A stretch of 64,000 nt of DNA from NCBI RefSeq assembly GCF_910592395.1, contig NC_088318.1, positions 7,440,349 through 7,504,348 of the forward strand. The letters are read 5' to 3'. Positions within the stretch are counted from its first letter, which is position 1; the number at the start of each line of letters is the position of its first letter. The notes below the pieces were generated by a model that did no database searches, was not told the DNA's origin, and worked only from the letters and a program-made list of their open reading frames with translations. Made by a program: the position numbers and the translations under genes. This document shows, one piece after another, positions 1 to 11,753 of this stretch. This DNA is from Lineus longissimus. Lineage: Eukaryota; Nemertea; Pilidiophora; Heteronemertea; Lineidae.

Positions 1-1080
1 ACTCCATCTTGTTGCCATGGTTGTGGCCGCGAACGCGGGTGTAACTAAAACCGGTATTCAGTCGGAATGGAAGGAGGAATGCTCATTTCCCAATACCCCT
101 TTTAGCCTCATCAACGTGTGCGCAGATTGGCAGCATCCGGCCTTGATCGTGCCAATACACTACATGTATGTACTACACGGCGTAAATAGAAAATAGTCCT
201 TCGAATAGCGAGTCCTGTTCTTTTGTACATTCCATGGCCTGTGCACGACACTAGGCTGAACTTCCCTACTGCAACCTCATTAACATAAACATATATTTAA
301 AGGGACTATTTAAAGGCAGCAGCTGGGCAGGCAAGATTGAGTTACTCCAAGTCCAAGTCTAGTGCCCGCCCCCCCCCCCCCCACTTTACTCTATTCTAGT
401 CGCCAAAATTGGTCTCTCACGTCTCACATAACGTCGAAATGATTCACCCATGTACTGGTACCGTACCTTGCATTTAGTGCTGCATCAGACGGGATTTGTA
501 GGATGATCCTGGTACTTCATGTAAATTGAACACTACAAGGCAAGATGTTGCACTGCACCTTCATTTAAAATAACATGCTGTAGGAATCGAATCGAACCTA
601 CCAAAGTACTACACCACCACCTCAAAAGACTTCACATATCGTGCCGCCCCCTCCCCCCCCCCCCCCCCCAAGTTGCTCCATGTATCCCCTCAACAACTCT
701 ATTGCATTCCGGCTGGCCGCAACCCACCAACCTCAGATTTTACTTTTAAACGACAATAACAACGGATTGGGCAAGGAAAGTATCGGCGTGCCGCTTGATT
801 CCAACTTTTATGAAAACCCGTTTGATTTTCGTTTCTGCGTTTCGTTTCTGCGTTTCTGTGTTTCTGTTTCGTTTCTGTGTTTCTTGTTTTACAACTACCC
901 GCGGTTAACAGGCTTTTCGTATGGACCAATCGTTGGGCAGCAGGCTAGTAGGCAGAATGGTTTATTTCGATGTCATGTTTAGGCTTAGCTGAAACAGCTG
1001 TGACTTAGTTACAGGTGTCGAGTTATTGTTTCACTGGGTCAGAAAGTACTAAGGAAGACTATGCCGGTGTTGTGAAAGCA
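1..1080. other. Non-coding stretch with poly-C tracts
   Basis: I see no supportable gene here. There is a run of 14 C at 369-382 and one of 17 C at 653-669. A T/G-rich imperfect tandem repeat built on a GTTTC core lies at about 825-892. The open frames over 641-982 are by-products of the C run and the repeat. Confidence 0.6.
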
Positions 1081-1082
1081 TC

Positions 1083-2233
1083 TGCTTTAACTCCAAAGAC
1101 ACCGACACAGCATGCTGCAGAGACTTGCGAATGCTTATGAAAGATGCTAGGTTTGCTCATGTTTTCAAAGGTCCAAATGGTTCACCCAAGCCCATTGATG
1201 TCATTCGAGTTGATGGTGGGGGGATGAAAATCCTGAGCATGCAGAGCAAAGATTTCTGTGGACTGAATGGCATCTTGAAATGGGAAAATTGGCTACGTTC
1301 GTATCAACCAGATATAGTGGGGGTAGCTACCTCAATGAAGTAGAGCATTTGAATGGACAGCTCTGCAGGGCCCATGCAAACCTGTTCATACCGTCAAATT
1401 TGTTAGGTCCAAATAAAGACCCAGCAACTGGTCAACAAGATGACGCAATGGCTAGTGCTAATCTCAAGGAAGCTGTTGACATTTTTTATATCTCTCGAGT
1501 GGACAACACCCCTTTCAAAGATAGCACTATCAAACTGTTCCGGGCTGCTGCTTCTTCAGATCTCAGTGAAAGGCGACCCATTTTATTGGAATATTTAAAG
1601 GCAAGTGGACCCAAAAGAGAGCAGTCAAAAAGAAAATACTCACATGATCAAAAGGTTCAGGCATATTTAAATCATTTTGCAACTGTTCTGGCTGTACAGA
1701 AGGCACATGAAATAGACACTGTCAAATATGTGTATGGATTAGTGTGCTGCTTTTCTTCTGAATGCTGTCATCCATTTTGTGCTGCCCATGTTGGCAGTGA
1801 ACCAGCAGATTTCAATTGGTTTGAAGGTGGCCCTAAACTCAGCTTTTTTCCATGGCCTGCTGTGGATGTATCTTGAAGATCCGAAGACTGTCAAGTGTGC
1901 AAAAAGTGTTATGGGCATTTTATGAAATACACTGATCTGCTAGAACAGCATAACCAGTGTATCAGTGTAGACCCTGACTCACACCTACCTTCTACCCAGA
2001 TTGGGCAGGTATTTACTTCCAAAAAGGAAGATGCCAATCGGAGGAGAAAGCAAGATCCCAATGCCGATGTTGAACCACTGTCAGAAATTGAATTGTCATC
2101 ACTGTCCAAGAAGCTCTGCTTGTCTGAGGAGCGAGTTCAGTTTCATTTTGATCACCTTCTAAGTGTGCATAATGCACGACGAAGAGGTGCTAGAAAAGCA
2201 GTGGAAACACGCCGGGCCCAACATGACCAGTAA
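1083..2233 (+). pseudogene. Broken gene of an unrecognised metazoan repeat family, possibly transposase-like
   Basis: Three open segments read as one protein: about 1083-1343 in one frame, then 1280-1876 and 1895-2233 in another. There is thus a frameshift near 1300-1320 and an in-frame TGA at 1874-1876. Visible landmarks are an IRVDGGG motif, then a GGSYLNEVEHLNGQ-like motif and HANLFIPS, a stretch with ISRVDNTPF, and a Cys-rich end (CQVCKKC..GH..., then H and C further on) that looks metal-binding. Spaced acidic residues (RVDGG, then N-E-x-x-N) would suit an RNase H-fold DDE nuclease, but that is inference. I recall similar uncharacterised multicopy proteins from marine invertebrates but cannot name the family. 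It is a fragment lacking the N terminus. Confidence 0.5.
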
Positions 2234-3411
2234 TACTTTGGTACTGTTATAGATCATACTTCCCAGTGGTTCCCCCAGAAATTAAGTTTGAATGAAAATC
2301 CTGGTCAGAACGACAACATTATCCCATATTTGGATTTCTTTGGGGGGGGGGGGCCTCTGGCAGAAACACTGCTTTCTAAGCATTCCTATTATTTGAAATC
2401 TCCGGGCCGCAGAATCCATTTGCAACAGTACTGATAATCACACCCCTGTTTACAAGAAAGATGACATATACATGTGCATCATGCCATGATATCCATTATT
2501 CTTCCAATTTCAGGACTGATTTCTCTGAATGAAGGAGAGGATGAGGTACACAGAATTTATCAAGTCCATTCCACTTGGGCCAGCCCTTCTGGAACATTTC
2601 TCACCCAGTGACAGTGCCGTTTCTATTTTAGTTATACTTACCAAGTTTGAAATGTACCGGTATACTAAAAAGTATCCATGTGATTATGTCAATTTGTATT
2701 TTTAGTCCATCATCAGTGCAATTACTACATTGTATATCAGTTGATTACTTTTGTTTTTTGGAAGGTAGACAAAAATGTACAATGGCTTCAGTTGTGTGAT
2801 AATCTCAGGAATACATGTATTCTTGCTGTCTTCACTGGTAATTTTTCCTATTAAATGATCACGGATAGGCGACTTCAGTTGATGTTGTATTGGGCTTTTT
2901 AATCAGTGAACATGTACTACAGGTCGTAAGTCATGTGGCTGTGAGTGAATTTAGAAATTAAAGGGAATAGAGCGCAGATTTGGCATAGGGGTTATTTGTT
3001 ACAAATAACACATCCTGTTGATGCCCCAGAGCTTGTTAGGCTCCACGTATTGAAGTAAGTTTATTCAGCTATAGCTTGACTGGTACTGTGCCAACCATAC
3101 TGGGCTGGCCCAAGTGGAATAAACAATGATAAACAGGAAGTGTTACCCCTATTCCAAATCAGCACTCTATTCCCTTTAAGCGTGCATTTTGCTTCCTGGA
3201 CTACTGGGTAGTGTTGTATCAGATTCTGTACATGTGCTGCTGTACTTGGCACCATTGATGAAAAATCCATAAATATTTTTTGGGTGTAGTTAGTCACTTT
3301 AGGCAGTAATTGGCCAAGGAGGGTGTTGTTAACTAGTATTCACTAGTGTATACAAAATACATAGTTTATGAAAGCAGTTATGGCTGAGGATAGGAGGAGC
3401 AGTGTTTTTTG
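2234..3411. other. Non-coding, AT-rich
   Basis: I see no gene. A run of 12 G lies at 2342-2353. The small open frames here lack coding character. Confidence 0.5.
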
Positions 3412-3414
3412 TTA

Positions 3415-3643
3415 GGGGTCGTTCACAATTATCAACATTTTCACAAGCGTACAAATTGTACTCGTTTTCTTAGCCCCCCTCTTGATCTCCCCCCTTAATA
3501 GAAAGCGTACAGCACAAAATGTTTAATTGTATATCAACATTTCCTCTTATGTACTAGAGTGTACAGGAAGGTTTACCCCTCCCCTCCCCCTAAAGTGTAT
3601 GGTTTGTACACTTGTGAAAATGTTGACAATTATTAACGACCCC
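3415..3643. mobile_element. MITE, PIF/Harbinger-like, 229 bp
   Basis: Long imperfect terminal inverted repeats start GGGGTCGTT and end AACGACCCC, and they continue inward for about 50 bp (a shared TTTTCACAAG core). The element is flanked by the 3-bp direct repeat TTA at 3412-3414 and 3644-3646. A TTA target duplication with a G-rich terminus is typical of PIF/Harbinger elements. There is no coding capacity. Confidence 0.8.
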
Positions 3644-3662
3644 TTAAAGTTCTTTGTATTGT

Positions 3663-3758
3663 ATTATATTCTTTGAGGAGTGTCTTGACTCTTAAAGAGT
3701 CTCCATCACATGGCGATTTGAAGTACGACAGATGTGCAATCATTTTTGAAATATCATT
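3663..3758 (+). repeat. Direct repeat, copy 1 of a ~90-bp pair
   Basis: The segment starting ATTATATTCTTTGAGG and containing CTTAAAGAGTCTCCAT recurs at 5448-5535 in the same orientation, about 1.8 kb away. A shorter repeat (AAAGTTCTTTGTATTGTATT) also occurs at about 3647 and 3760. This could be the remnant of an inserted element or a local duplication. Confidence 0.7.
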
Positions 3759-4256
3759 AAAGTTCTTTGTATTGTATTATTGTGCTGACGATGTAGTCTG
3801 CTGTAAATATTATTATGAGGGTCAAGGTCGTTTCGTCATCGAGCGCCCTGATTGGTTGGGTTTTTTTTCGGACTTCGCGGCGCTCGGAGTTGAACCTTGG
3901 CCACACACTAGAAAGTCTTCACGGAGAGAGGATCGCCTTTTTTTACGAGATTGGAAAACGCCCTAAATTCGAGAACGTCACGCCTAGAGTACAGAAGAAC
4001 GAAGCCTGCTGTTTCACAGACCAACCACCCAGAGAAGAGAAGAGTAGAGTAAGCAGCTTGTATCCACCGAAAAATGAACTTTTAAATCAATTCATTGAAA
4101 CATTTCAAGTTTGAAGGCGTGGTCGCCATTTTGAAATCTCCGTCGTAAATAATATCATAATTAATTGGCAGGGGATCCCCTTATAAACTCAAAAACCTCT
4201 CTCCTGAACGTTGGCCAAATTATTATATAACTGAACTGAATTTTAATGTGTTTATA

Positions 4257-4452
4257 GGGCCGTTTAGACGACAGGCGAAAAGACCGCATTCGGATCGAAT
4301 CTGGATGAATCCGGATTAAAACCACCCAAGGCGATGGTACCTTTTTAGTCCGGATGCAACCACATTGATCCGGATATTTTTGCGTTTACACGACGAAAAA
4401 TTAACCCGGATTCGGGACGCATCCGGATTTTTTCGCGTCGTCTAAACGGCCC
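4257..4452. mobile_element. MITE with TA target duplication, 196 bp
   Basis: Terminal inverted repeats GGGCCGTTTAGACGAC and GTCGTCTAAACGGCCC are flanked by TA at 4255-4256 and 4453-4454. The interior is rich in CCGGAT/ATCCGG and folds back on itself. It is non-coding. The TA duplication suggests the Tc1/mariner superfamily. Confidence 0.75.
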
Positions 4453-5447
4453 TATTGTCCATGTTTTTAAGGACTTTAGTTAGACTTTGATCGACTCGTT
4501 AGTCTTTTAAACATATTATGGCGGATGTACACTGTACAGTACACCGTCTTCAGTTACATACTGTTAGTGTCGGAATTAGCCGGCAGCTCAGTATTTAGTG
4601 CATTTGCACAGTGCATTTAAAACACTTACTCACTGACTCACAACTGGTTGACCCGTCCCACCGTGCCAAAAGGTGTTGCCGCTTGGGAGCTGTTAGTTAT
4701 CGTTCGAGCTGCCCAGTCTTGAGGGGATACGTTTCATCTAGAATTGCCATACATTTACCACATTTAGGAAGATAGATGTCGCCATTATAGATGATTTCTA
4801 GTCGTTTAACCAGATGCGATTCGTACCCAGTTGATGCTTCAGTGACGTCCAGTCGTTAGTCCAACGTCATTTGTAAACCTGTCGATAGTACTGTCAAACC
4901 AATGTTAGATGTTGCCTGCTGTAGATGTCGCTGCCGTAGATGTCGTCTGCTGATGGAAGCCGTTGTTCAGCCTCCGAGATGTTGCTGAACTGAATGAGAC
5001 GGGTGAGAAGCCAGAGGTGGTCAACAGAGTAAATGTTGTGAGTTCACTATTAATTAGTCCAGTTTGACATTTAGATAGTTGTTCATACTGGCATTCAGTT
5101 ATATACGTTTTAAGCATTTACTAAGGTAAAAGCTTGTTAGTAAACATTGATAGTGCCATATAGTTAAGAGCACTCAGACATTAATGTTAAATGACCTGTA
5201 AGGTCACACCGAACGGAGACTTGAACTAAAGCTGCCCCTTACGAGGAGGACCGATGATGACAACCGAATCGTGGACCGCCTGCTGAAATATTCGTGTCAG
5301 GAATCAACAGAGTCGAGGACCGCCTGCTGAATATTCTTACGAGGCCTGACCCAGATTCCAGTTGCCAAGAACTCGATACAGCTGGTAAGATTACCTATCT
5401 TAGATTAGTCAGAACAATTTATAATACAGTCCTCAATCGTCGGTACA

Positions 5448-5535
5448 ATTATATTCTTTGAGGAGTGTCTTGACTCTTAAAGAGTCTCCATAATATGGCG
5501 ATGACAGATGTGCAATCATTTTTTAAATATCATCA
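5448..5535 (+). repeat. Direct repeat, copy 2 of a ~90-bp pair
   Basis: This is the partner of 3663-3758, with the same orientation and high identity, with a few substitutions and a small indel after the shared CTCCAT block. Confidence 0.7.
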
Positions 5536-7769
5536 TATTAAAAGTAATTTGTTCTTTAATTGATGTGTTGTCTTGATAATTTAACTGTGCTTCGGGATCA
5601 TCTCGGAAATGTTTCGCCCCTGGCCTCCATGTTGTCTTCAGGAATCAGGTCTAATTTTATGGTCGGGATGCTCCATGCAAGAACTCTGCAGCATGGCCAA
5701 CAGGCATTCAATAGGAAACAACTTAAAAAAGGATCACAAAATATTCGAGGCTCTCAAAACTTCCATCAGATCTAAAGTCTGCAGTGCATTGGTGGGAGAG
5801 TGTCAAGAGTCAGTGACCTATAAGCCCTGACCTGACCCAGAACAGCTCCTCACTTCCCCTATTGTGTCCCTTGATTGGATGCCACTATAAAGCCATGGTA
5901 TGCTTTTCTCTCTTGGAGTCTGGTCCTCCATCAGTATAATGGCATGTTCTCATCTTTACTGCAATGACTAAACAAAGCTGGTGGAGCTGTCCTCCTCATT
6001 TTCAGAGGCTTGGAACTCTCTACCTCTCCCCTTAGCTTGCATGTTTCCTTTCTCCATGCAGTCATTCAACTAGTCAAGGTTACCTTGGTCAAACTCCACC
6101 CACCAATCCATGTAGACTGTGTGTGCCTGTGAGCATGGTGTCAGAGTGGCTTTGAATGGTGTAAAACACTTGATTAAAGCTATGTTAATACTATAATAAC
6201 ACTACACCACACTTAAAAGAATAGCAAAAAAGACATTCCCGCTATGGATAAGGCTGAGGATAGGAGGACAACATTGCTAACTAAGGAGAGAAGTAGGCAG
6301 GGTTACAGCTAGCTACCACCAGTAAATTGGAAGACAAAACATGCATACTGTAGACCCACATGACCATGGTCATGCAATTTATTAATGACAGATAGTACAT
6401 ACATAGGGACAGTACATGCATAAAAAGCTCTCCTTTGCTTAAAATGCCGAATTTCTGGCGTTCACTATGTTCACAAGGGTGTCTCAGAGTCGTCTCTCTG
6501 ACCCCTGGATAATTGAGAAGAAGTGTTTTCCTGGTGATTTGTTAGGGCAGTCTGGGTGGGAAAATGTCTAGTCCTGGACGACCATCATACATTTCAGTGT
6601 CGACTGCCTGAACAGGGGGGGGGGGGTACAGGGTTCATGTTGACCGCTGCATAAAACGAATGTAACTTCCTTAATACTCAACATAATTTGATGTTTTAGG
6701 TGTCATTTTGATGAGTTTTTAGCTTCGCTGTGCTTTAGCCAGCGAAGCTTTAGCTATGGGTCAGCCTGCGAGCAGACGACGTAATCCAATCAAACTGCAA
6801 TAGCAATCTCTAAAATGCCATTAATAATGCTTTTTTCTTCTGACTATCTTCCTCAGATAATAAAGCGATGTTATTGGCATTAAAACTGCTTAAAAAGTCT
6901 ATAGTTAGTTGTATTTAGAGGAAATAACCGGCCTTCGAGAGGCATTTTCGGCACTTCCGGTAACAGGCTTCCAGGACCTTGTATTGCGTTGTCACTAATT
7001 TGCATAAAACTAATCGATACTGACGTTTTACACACCTGCCTGATATAGTTCTATTTGGTAGGTGCGATCGCGATGCTGGTGGCGAAATTTCGATGGAGTA
7101 GATTATTTATACGACTCATGTCGACAGTCACTTAAACCTACTGGTGTGTGTTTTGATGATGCTGAGAATATTTTAAGTTGAACAAAATAATTCATTCAGT
7201 TGTGGCGATTCACCGCGTATCAATATGTAATTTGCTACCGCTACGAGGACACCCCTCTAGGCATGATTGCCGGAACTATTTTCTTTCATGGCTTCAGGTA
7301 AGCATTTTTCTGTAGAATTCATTCCCATTGATTATCAAATAATTTGGATGGAATTGTCAGTGGGGTTCTCTAATAGTGACCAACTTTACTCTAAGATACC
7401 ATGGTTTACAATTATGAGTGTTGTTTTGTCCAACCACCTACAATTGTCTGCAAATCGGCCTAGTTTGGATGCTGCGGGCCGGGTTTCAGCCGATTCTCCA
7501 GGCAAATGTGGCATTTTGCCATGGGAGCATTGTGTGCACTGCATGTTGCATGAATGTGGCTGTCAAATGTACACGCGAGCGAGCAATGCAATGCAGTGCT
7601 TCGCTCGCGTCGTGCGTACATCTGACGGTGTGGCCTCCAATATTATATTATATTACTGAGAAAAAGATTGCTAACGGTCAGTGCAGTGTGTTGAACGCTG
7701 CTCGCACTTGTAGTGTACAAATACGGTGCAATGGCATGAAAATCGGAGCGCGATTTCTTGGCAACGAAG
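5536..7769. other. Non-coding repeat-derived sequence
   Basis: No convincing gene is present. Two overlapping short frames at 5560-5830 have no recognisable motif. A run of 12 G is at 6615-6626. A hairpin at about 6719-6755 (TTAGCTTCGCTG then CAGCGAAGCTTTAGC) resembles the head of another dispersed repeat at 45138 in this window. Confidence 0.4.
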
Positions 7770-8480
7770 ATGGCCGGGCCATGACGATTTAACGGAACCT
7801 ACGGAAACTACGGAACCTACGGAAACTACACCCCAATACTAAATACGGATGAAAGAACTTTGTATCATTTGAATCGACTCGTATCTCAAAGTACAGGTTC
7901 CTCCAATGCATTTATACATTGTATCTTTTCTGACGGCGTTGGATAGCAACAATTCATCCAAGGCAACAACATCTGACCACTCTCCGCTACGCCACTAGGC
8001 CTATGTATTCGATGGCGCAGGCCGGCCGGCCCGCCCCGCGTGGTGGAGATTGAGTCGCTGCTTACAAACGCCGCCAGAAAAGATACAATAGACGCCCTGC
8101 GAAAGTCCGCCATGACAGGCCAAAAGGGGTAAACAAACAGGGCTACGCTACATTTGTACAGCTGGATGCATTGGGAGTGTAGTGTATTCCTAGTTTGTTT
8201 ACCCCTTTTGAGCTCTCGGACTATCGCAGGGTGTCTATGTCGATTTTAAATGATACATTGTTGCACAGGGTGATGATGTGCAGGTTGTGTAGTAATGGTG
8301 TGATGTGCATCTTGAGTTGTGGGATATGCGACTCTAAACGGGCAAAGGATTTCATGATTGAGATTCATAATTTTGTTGCAAATGACGTGCCTTGTCTATT
8401 GTCTGATAAATATTGCCATTAGGCCTAGTATTGGGGTGTAGTTTCCGTAGTTTCTGTTGAATCGTCATGGCCGATGGCCG
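7770..8480. repeat. Inverted repeat pair around a second palindrome
   Basis: The arm at about 7770-7840 contains CCATGACGATT, two tandem 18-bp units of the GGAACCTACGGAAACTAC type and CACCCCAATACTA. Its reverse complement lies at about 8428-8478. A third, degenerate copy is at 8738-8774. A second inverted pair sits inside (AAAAGGGGTAAACAAAC at about 8121 and its complement at about 8190). The large cruciform-like layout looks like nested foldback elements. Confidence 0.6.
7990..8420 (+). repeat. Left copy of a long direct repeat flanking the 8.8-17.2 kb retrotransposon
   Basis: Two blocks are shared with the right side. The block from ACTAGGCCTA through CGCCGCCAGAAAAGAT matches about 17218-17310, and the block from GTCGATTTTAAATGATACA through ATGATTGAGATT matches about 17370-17525. 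In the left copy the two blocks are separated by a palindromic insertion. Confidence 0.7.
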
Positions 8481-8774
8481 GTCTCAACGAAAATCAGAAA
8501 CGCCAAACCGGGAGGTTGAACAGACTTAGGCCTAACGCCAACGGCATAGTTTCCATGCCAAAACCACAAGCTTAGACTTAGAGAAATTATACTTGGACAG
8601 GTCATGTAGGCCTTCAAGCCACAAGTAACGAAAAATTCATTGTATGTATGTACCATGTCGTAATTAAGAACAACGAAATAAATAATCCAAACCTGTTTTT
8701 ATGCTGAATTATCTATGTATTGTTATTGTTTGTCATGGGCCAAGACGATTGAACGGCACCTACAAAACTACGGA

Positions 8775-8842
8775 TATTCCGAGTGGTGTGACGTCACCAT
8801 GCGTGTTCGAAGCGAGACCTACTTATTCAGTTGTTCTTCGGA
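8775..8842 (+). repeat. A1 terminal repeat of the PAT/Ngaro-type element
   Basis: It is a near-perfect 68-bp match to 16887-16955 with about one mismatch. It contains the palindrome TGACGTCA at about 8790. A consensus 5' splice site (CAAG then GTAAGT) follows at 8911-8920, so A1 may supply the promoter and a leader exon. Confidence 0.8.
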
Positions 8843-8924
8843 GCGCACGGGCGCAGGACGTGCGTCCAGCTCCCTGCGGCGGTTCGACCTACCAACTAGG
8901 ATTGGCAGTACAAGGTAAGTATTA

Positions 8925-9206
8925 GAACCTTGCGGTTCGGGTGGTAATCTTTCAGAAGATAGACCACAGTTGGTTGGGAATCGTTAGATTGCCCATAGTT
9001 GGACCTTTCGGAGGTTAACAAATTGGATGGCAATCTTTACGAAGACGAGCCACAGATGGTGGGGATCCTCGGGATTGCCCGCGCATACTAGAACCTTTCG
9101 GAGGTTTAGTTTTGGAATGTTAATCTTTTCGAAGATAGGCCATAGGGATCCATACCTGAACCTTTCGGAGGTTAAACTTGGATGGCGCTCTTTGCAAAGA
9201 GGGGCC
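8925..9206 (+). repeat. Array of paired small hairpins in the retrotransposon leader
   Basis: Four imperfect tandem units of roughly 70-90 bp each hold two hairpins. The first has stem GAACC/GGTTC or AACCT/AGGTT (8925-8938, 9002-9016, 9092-9106, 9159-9173). The second has stem ATCTT/AAGAT, TCTT/AAGA or CTCTT/AAGAG with 4-nt loops TCAG, TACG, TTCG and TGCA (8947-8960, 9034-9045, 9123-9136, 9188-9201). An outer GTGGT/ACCAC or TGGC/GCCA pair brackets the second hairpin in units 1 and 2. Paired changes keep the stems intact, which suggests folded RNA. Confidence 0.65.
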
Positions 9207-9846
9207 GCAGATGGCGGGGATCATCTGGATGGCCCACGCACACTGAGAACCTCAAGAATAGTGACCCAGTTTCGAAGGCGGGGAAATGAAGATTATTTGG
9301 CTCGCCCATTTTTGAAACCATTCCGGTTTTTCTTTGCTCGGGTTATGTTTGTGGCGACCCAGGATTCTTTCTTCACTGCAATCGTGGGGCATGCACTTGG
9401 TGCATGCATTCAATGAATGTATGTTTAGAAAAGCCCAAGCGCTGAGAGTAATAAGAGATTGTTGCGGCTATTGTTTTGGGTCGCTAGTAGGGTGTAGTGT
9501 AGGTTTTTTTTTTATATAACCAATAGAGTGCAATCGGTTTATGACTCCGACCATGGTTCAATGGAGTGGAGCGGTTTGTTGTTCGTTTTCCTTTGTCCGT
9601 TTTGTTCCCGGTGAAAGAAGGAGAAGTTTGAAGGTCAACGTGTCTTTTGTTTGGAGATTCAATGTTTTGCTCCTTCCCTGAAAGATATCGGGGAGTGTGT
9701 TTCGGGTCGTTGTTTTGAACTCGGCGAGGGAATAATGCCCGCAGGCGATTACATAAGGGAGTCATTTGACAACGTGTCGAGGGTCCTGGAGATCCGAATA
9801 AAGTCTAGAGTGCGCGTAGGACGAGCCATTCGTTACTTGAGTCAGG

Positions 9847-11182
9847 ATGACGGACACATCGGACAAAGTTGGTTCTGCCGCGGGCCCGTCTACCCCGAAG
9901 GTATGTCTCCGGGACAGACACTCCTTGAAGGGAAAAGACATCTTACCGGTCGTGTTGCGGCTGAAAGCGTTAGAACAGATGCCAGAGGAGGATTTCGCAA
10001 GTCCCTCTAAACGCTACCCGTTGGCAACATTCACGGAAAAGGACTTGGAGAAGCAGATCCTGGCGCTAACTGGATATGAAATGAAGATTCTATTGGACAT
10101 GGGGGCGAAAGAAGATACGTTTCGTAATAAGAAACTGGTGGTACACTGCGCTATCATGGAGGCGAACCAGGGCGGGGCTCCAGACGCCCAGGTCTTGTCC
10201 ACGGGAGCCACACTGACACCAGAGGATAAGGAAAAAAGGGAAAGGCACAAAGAGGGTGAGTGTTGGGGCTCTTTTTTTTTTCTTCTCAAATAGGAAAGGG
10301 TTTATTTGAAAGGTGATGACGCTAGCAGGTAATGGCGGGTTTGATGTTATTCCATTTCCCGCAGAGGCATAATCTAGGTCAGATAGCGTAGGTTACTATC
10401 GGAACATCAATAGGGCAACGAAACTCAAAACACGGAACTGCCATTGACTACACGATATACTATTAGTGATTAAGAATTTGAAAGGCGCGGTTTTTTACCC
10501 AAAGATTATGGTCTTTTTCAGGCGGCTCCACACGACGATTCTGGGGAGGCGCAGCGGGATTCGGGTACAGGCTCTACTAGACTGCTTCGGCTACGGACGG
10601 TACTGACGGTGGCGATCGCTTGTCCAGAATGGAGGCGGATCTAAAGAAACAAAAGCAAGCGGGAGATGCAGGATCTGTGGAATTCGCGCTGAAACAAGTG
10701 AGGGCCTTGGCTTTAAGATCCACGACCGATAACAGCGTTTTGTTGGCCTCCATGGAAAATCTACACGACGCGGCCGTTATTGCCGGAAGTTCGGAGGCTT
10801 CGCTGTACAAGATGACGTTAAAGGCTTGCAGGGAGAACGATGGGGCGGGTTATCCACTGCACACTCTTGTAACTAAAATGATCGGGGATGAACAGTCGAG
10901 GAAAGCTCAGACGGCGATCGATGTGTGGCAAAAATCCGCTCGCAAAGCAAAGAAAATGAAAGAAGAGACCGAGGAGAGGAAAAATCGGGAAAGGGGGATC
11001 AGTCTGGTGAAAAATCTACCTCTCCTTGGTCCCATGCTCAGGCTTATGGAGCTAGGGGCAGATCGTACGGGGCAAGAGGGAGGCGAGGGGGTGCTTCGGG
11101 CTGCTTTGTCTGTAAATCCTTAGATCATTTTGTACGTGACTGTCCTCATAATTCATATAACAAGGTGGTCAAGAGGGAATAG
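9847..11182 (+). pseudogene. gag-like ORF of the PAT/Ngaro-type element, broken, probable intron
   Basis: The first segment (9847-10255) is a 130+ residue frame without recognised domains. It is followed by a consensus donor (GTGAGT at 10256) and an acceptor (CTTTTTCAG ending 10521), giving a probable 266-bp intron. The next segment is helical and charged (about 10583-10990). It then continues in another frame to a Gly/Arg-rich tail and a CCHC zinc knuckle (C-x2-C-x4-H-x4-C, about 11099-11140). The frame change falls near a G run at about 10990, and there is a TAG at 10578-10580 in the frame predicted from the splice. The knuckle is the usual nucleic-acid-binding end of retrotransposon Gag. 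Overall it is a decayed capsid-like gene. Confidence 0.65.
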
Positions 11183-11753
11183 ATCGGTAACTTGTTACAA
11201 ATGGTTTCCGTGGGGTTTTTGTTTGTTTTCCTTTTTCTTTTTTTTAGGAGGTAGTTTATTTGGGACAATGTCTCGGAAATGATGAATAATTCTTTTCATT
11301 CGCCTTGGGACAATTCATCCATCAGAGTAGACGCCCTTTCTTGTGAATAGGAAATTGGGGCTACCTGGTTGACTATGATGGCGGCATTGCCGCGTTATAA
11401 TGGGTCCATCCTTAAGGTCTAAAAAAAAATGTTTTGTTTCATGATCAGCTCTGGTGTAGTGATCTAGGGGACCTTGATTTTCCGCTATCTGGGGATACTA
11501 AGCCTCGTGGGTAACACCACCTTGAGATGGCGGGGAGTTTTAGGTCTGCCTCTGTGGTCTGAGAGACGCGGTTGGTTGGGAAATATAATTCTCTTTCCCA
11601 GACACCTATTGATATATTTCTCTTGATATATTACAGGAGGTTCCACAGTGGGAATATTGTGAGGAATTTGATCCTGTTCGACTGGTTTCGGAACGCCGAG
11701 AACCGCGTTTATCTGACTATAGGGGTAGGCCAACTACTGCCCTGCCTCTCAGT

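Noticed and set aside
641-982. Pro-rich short ORF on the plus strand
   Set aside because: It begins in a 17-C run and then follows a T-rich simple repeat. There is no domain and no start context.
5560-5830. Two overlapping short ORFs
   Set aside because: No motif, no splice context and no homologous copy in the window; probably chance frames.
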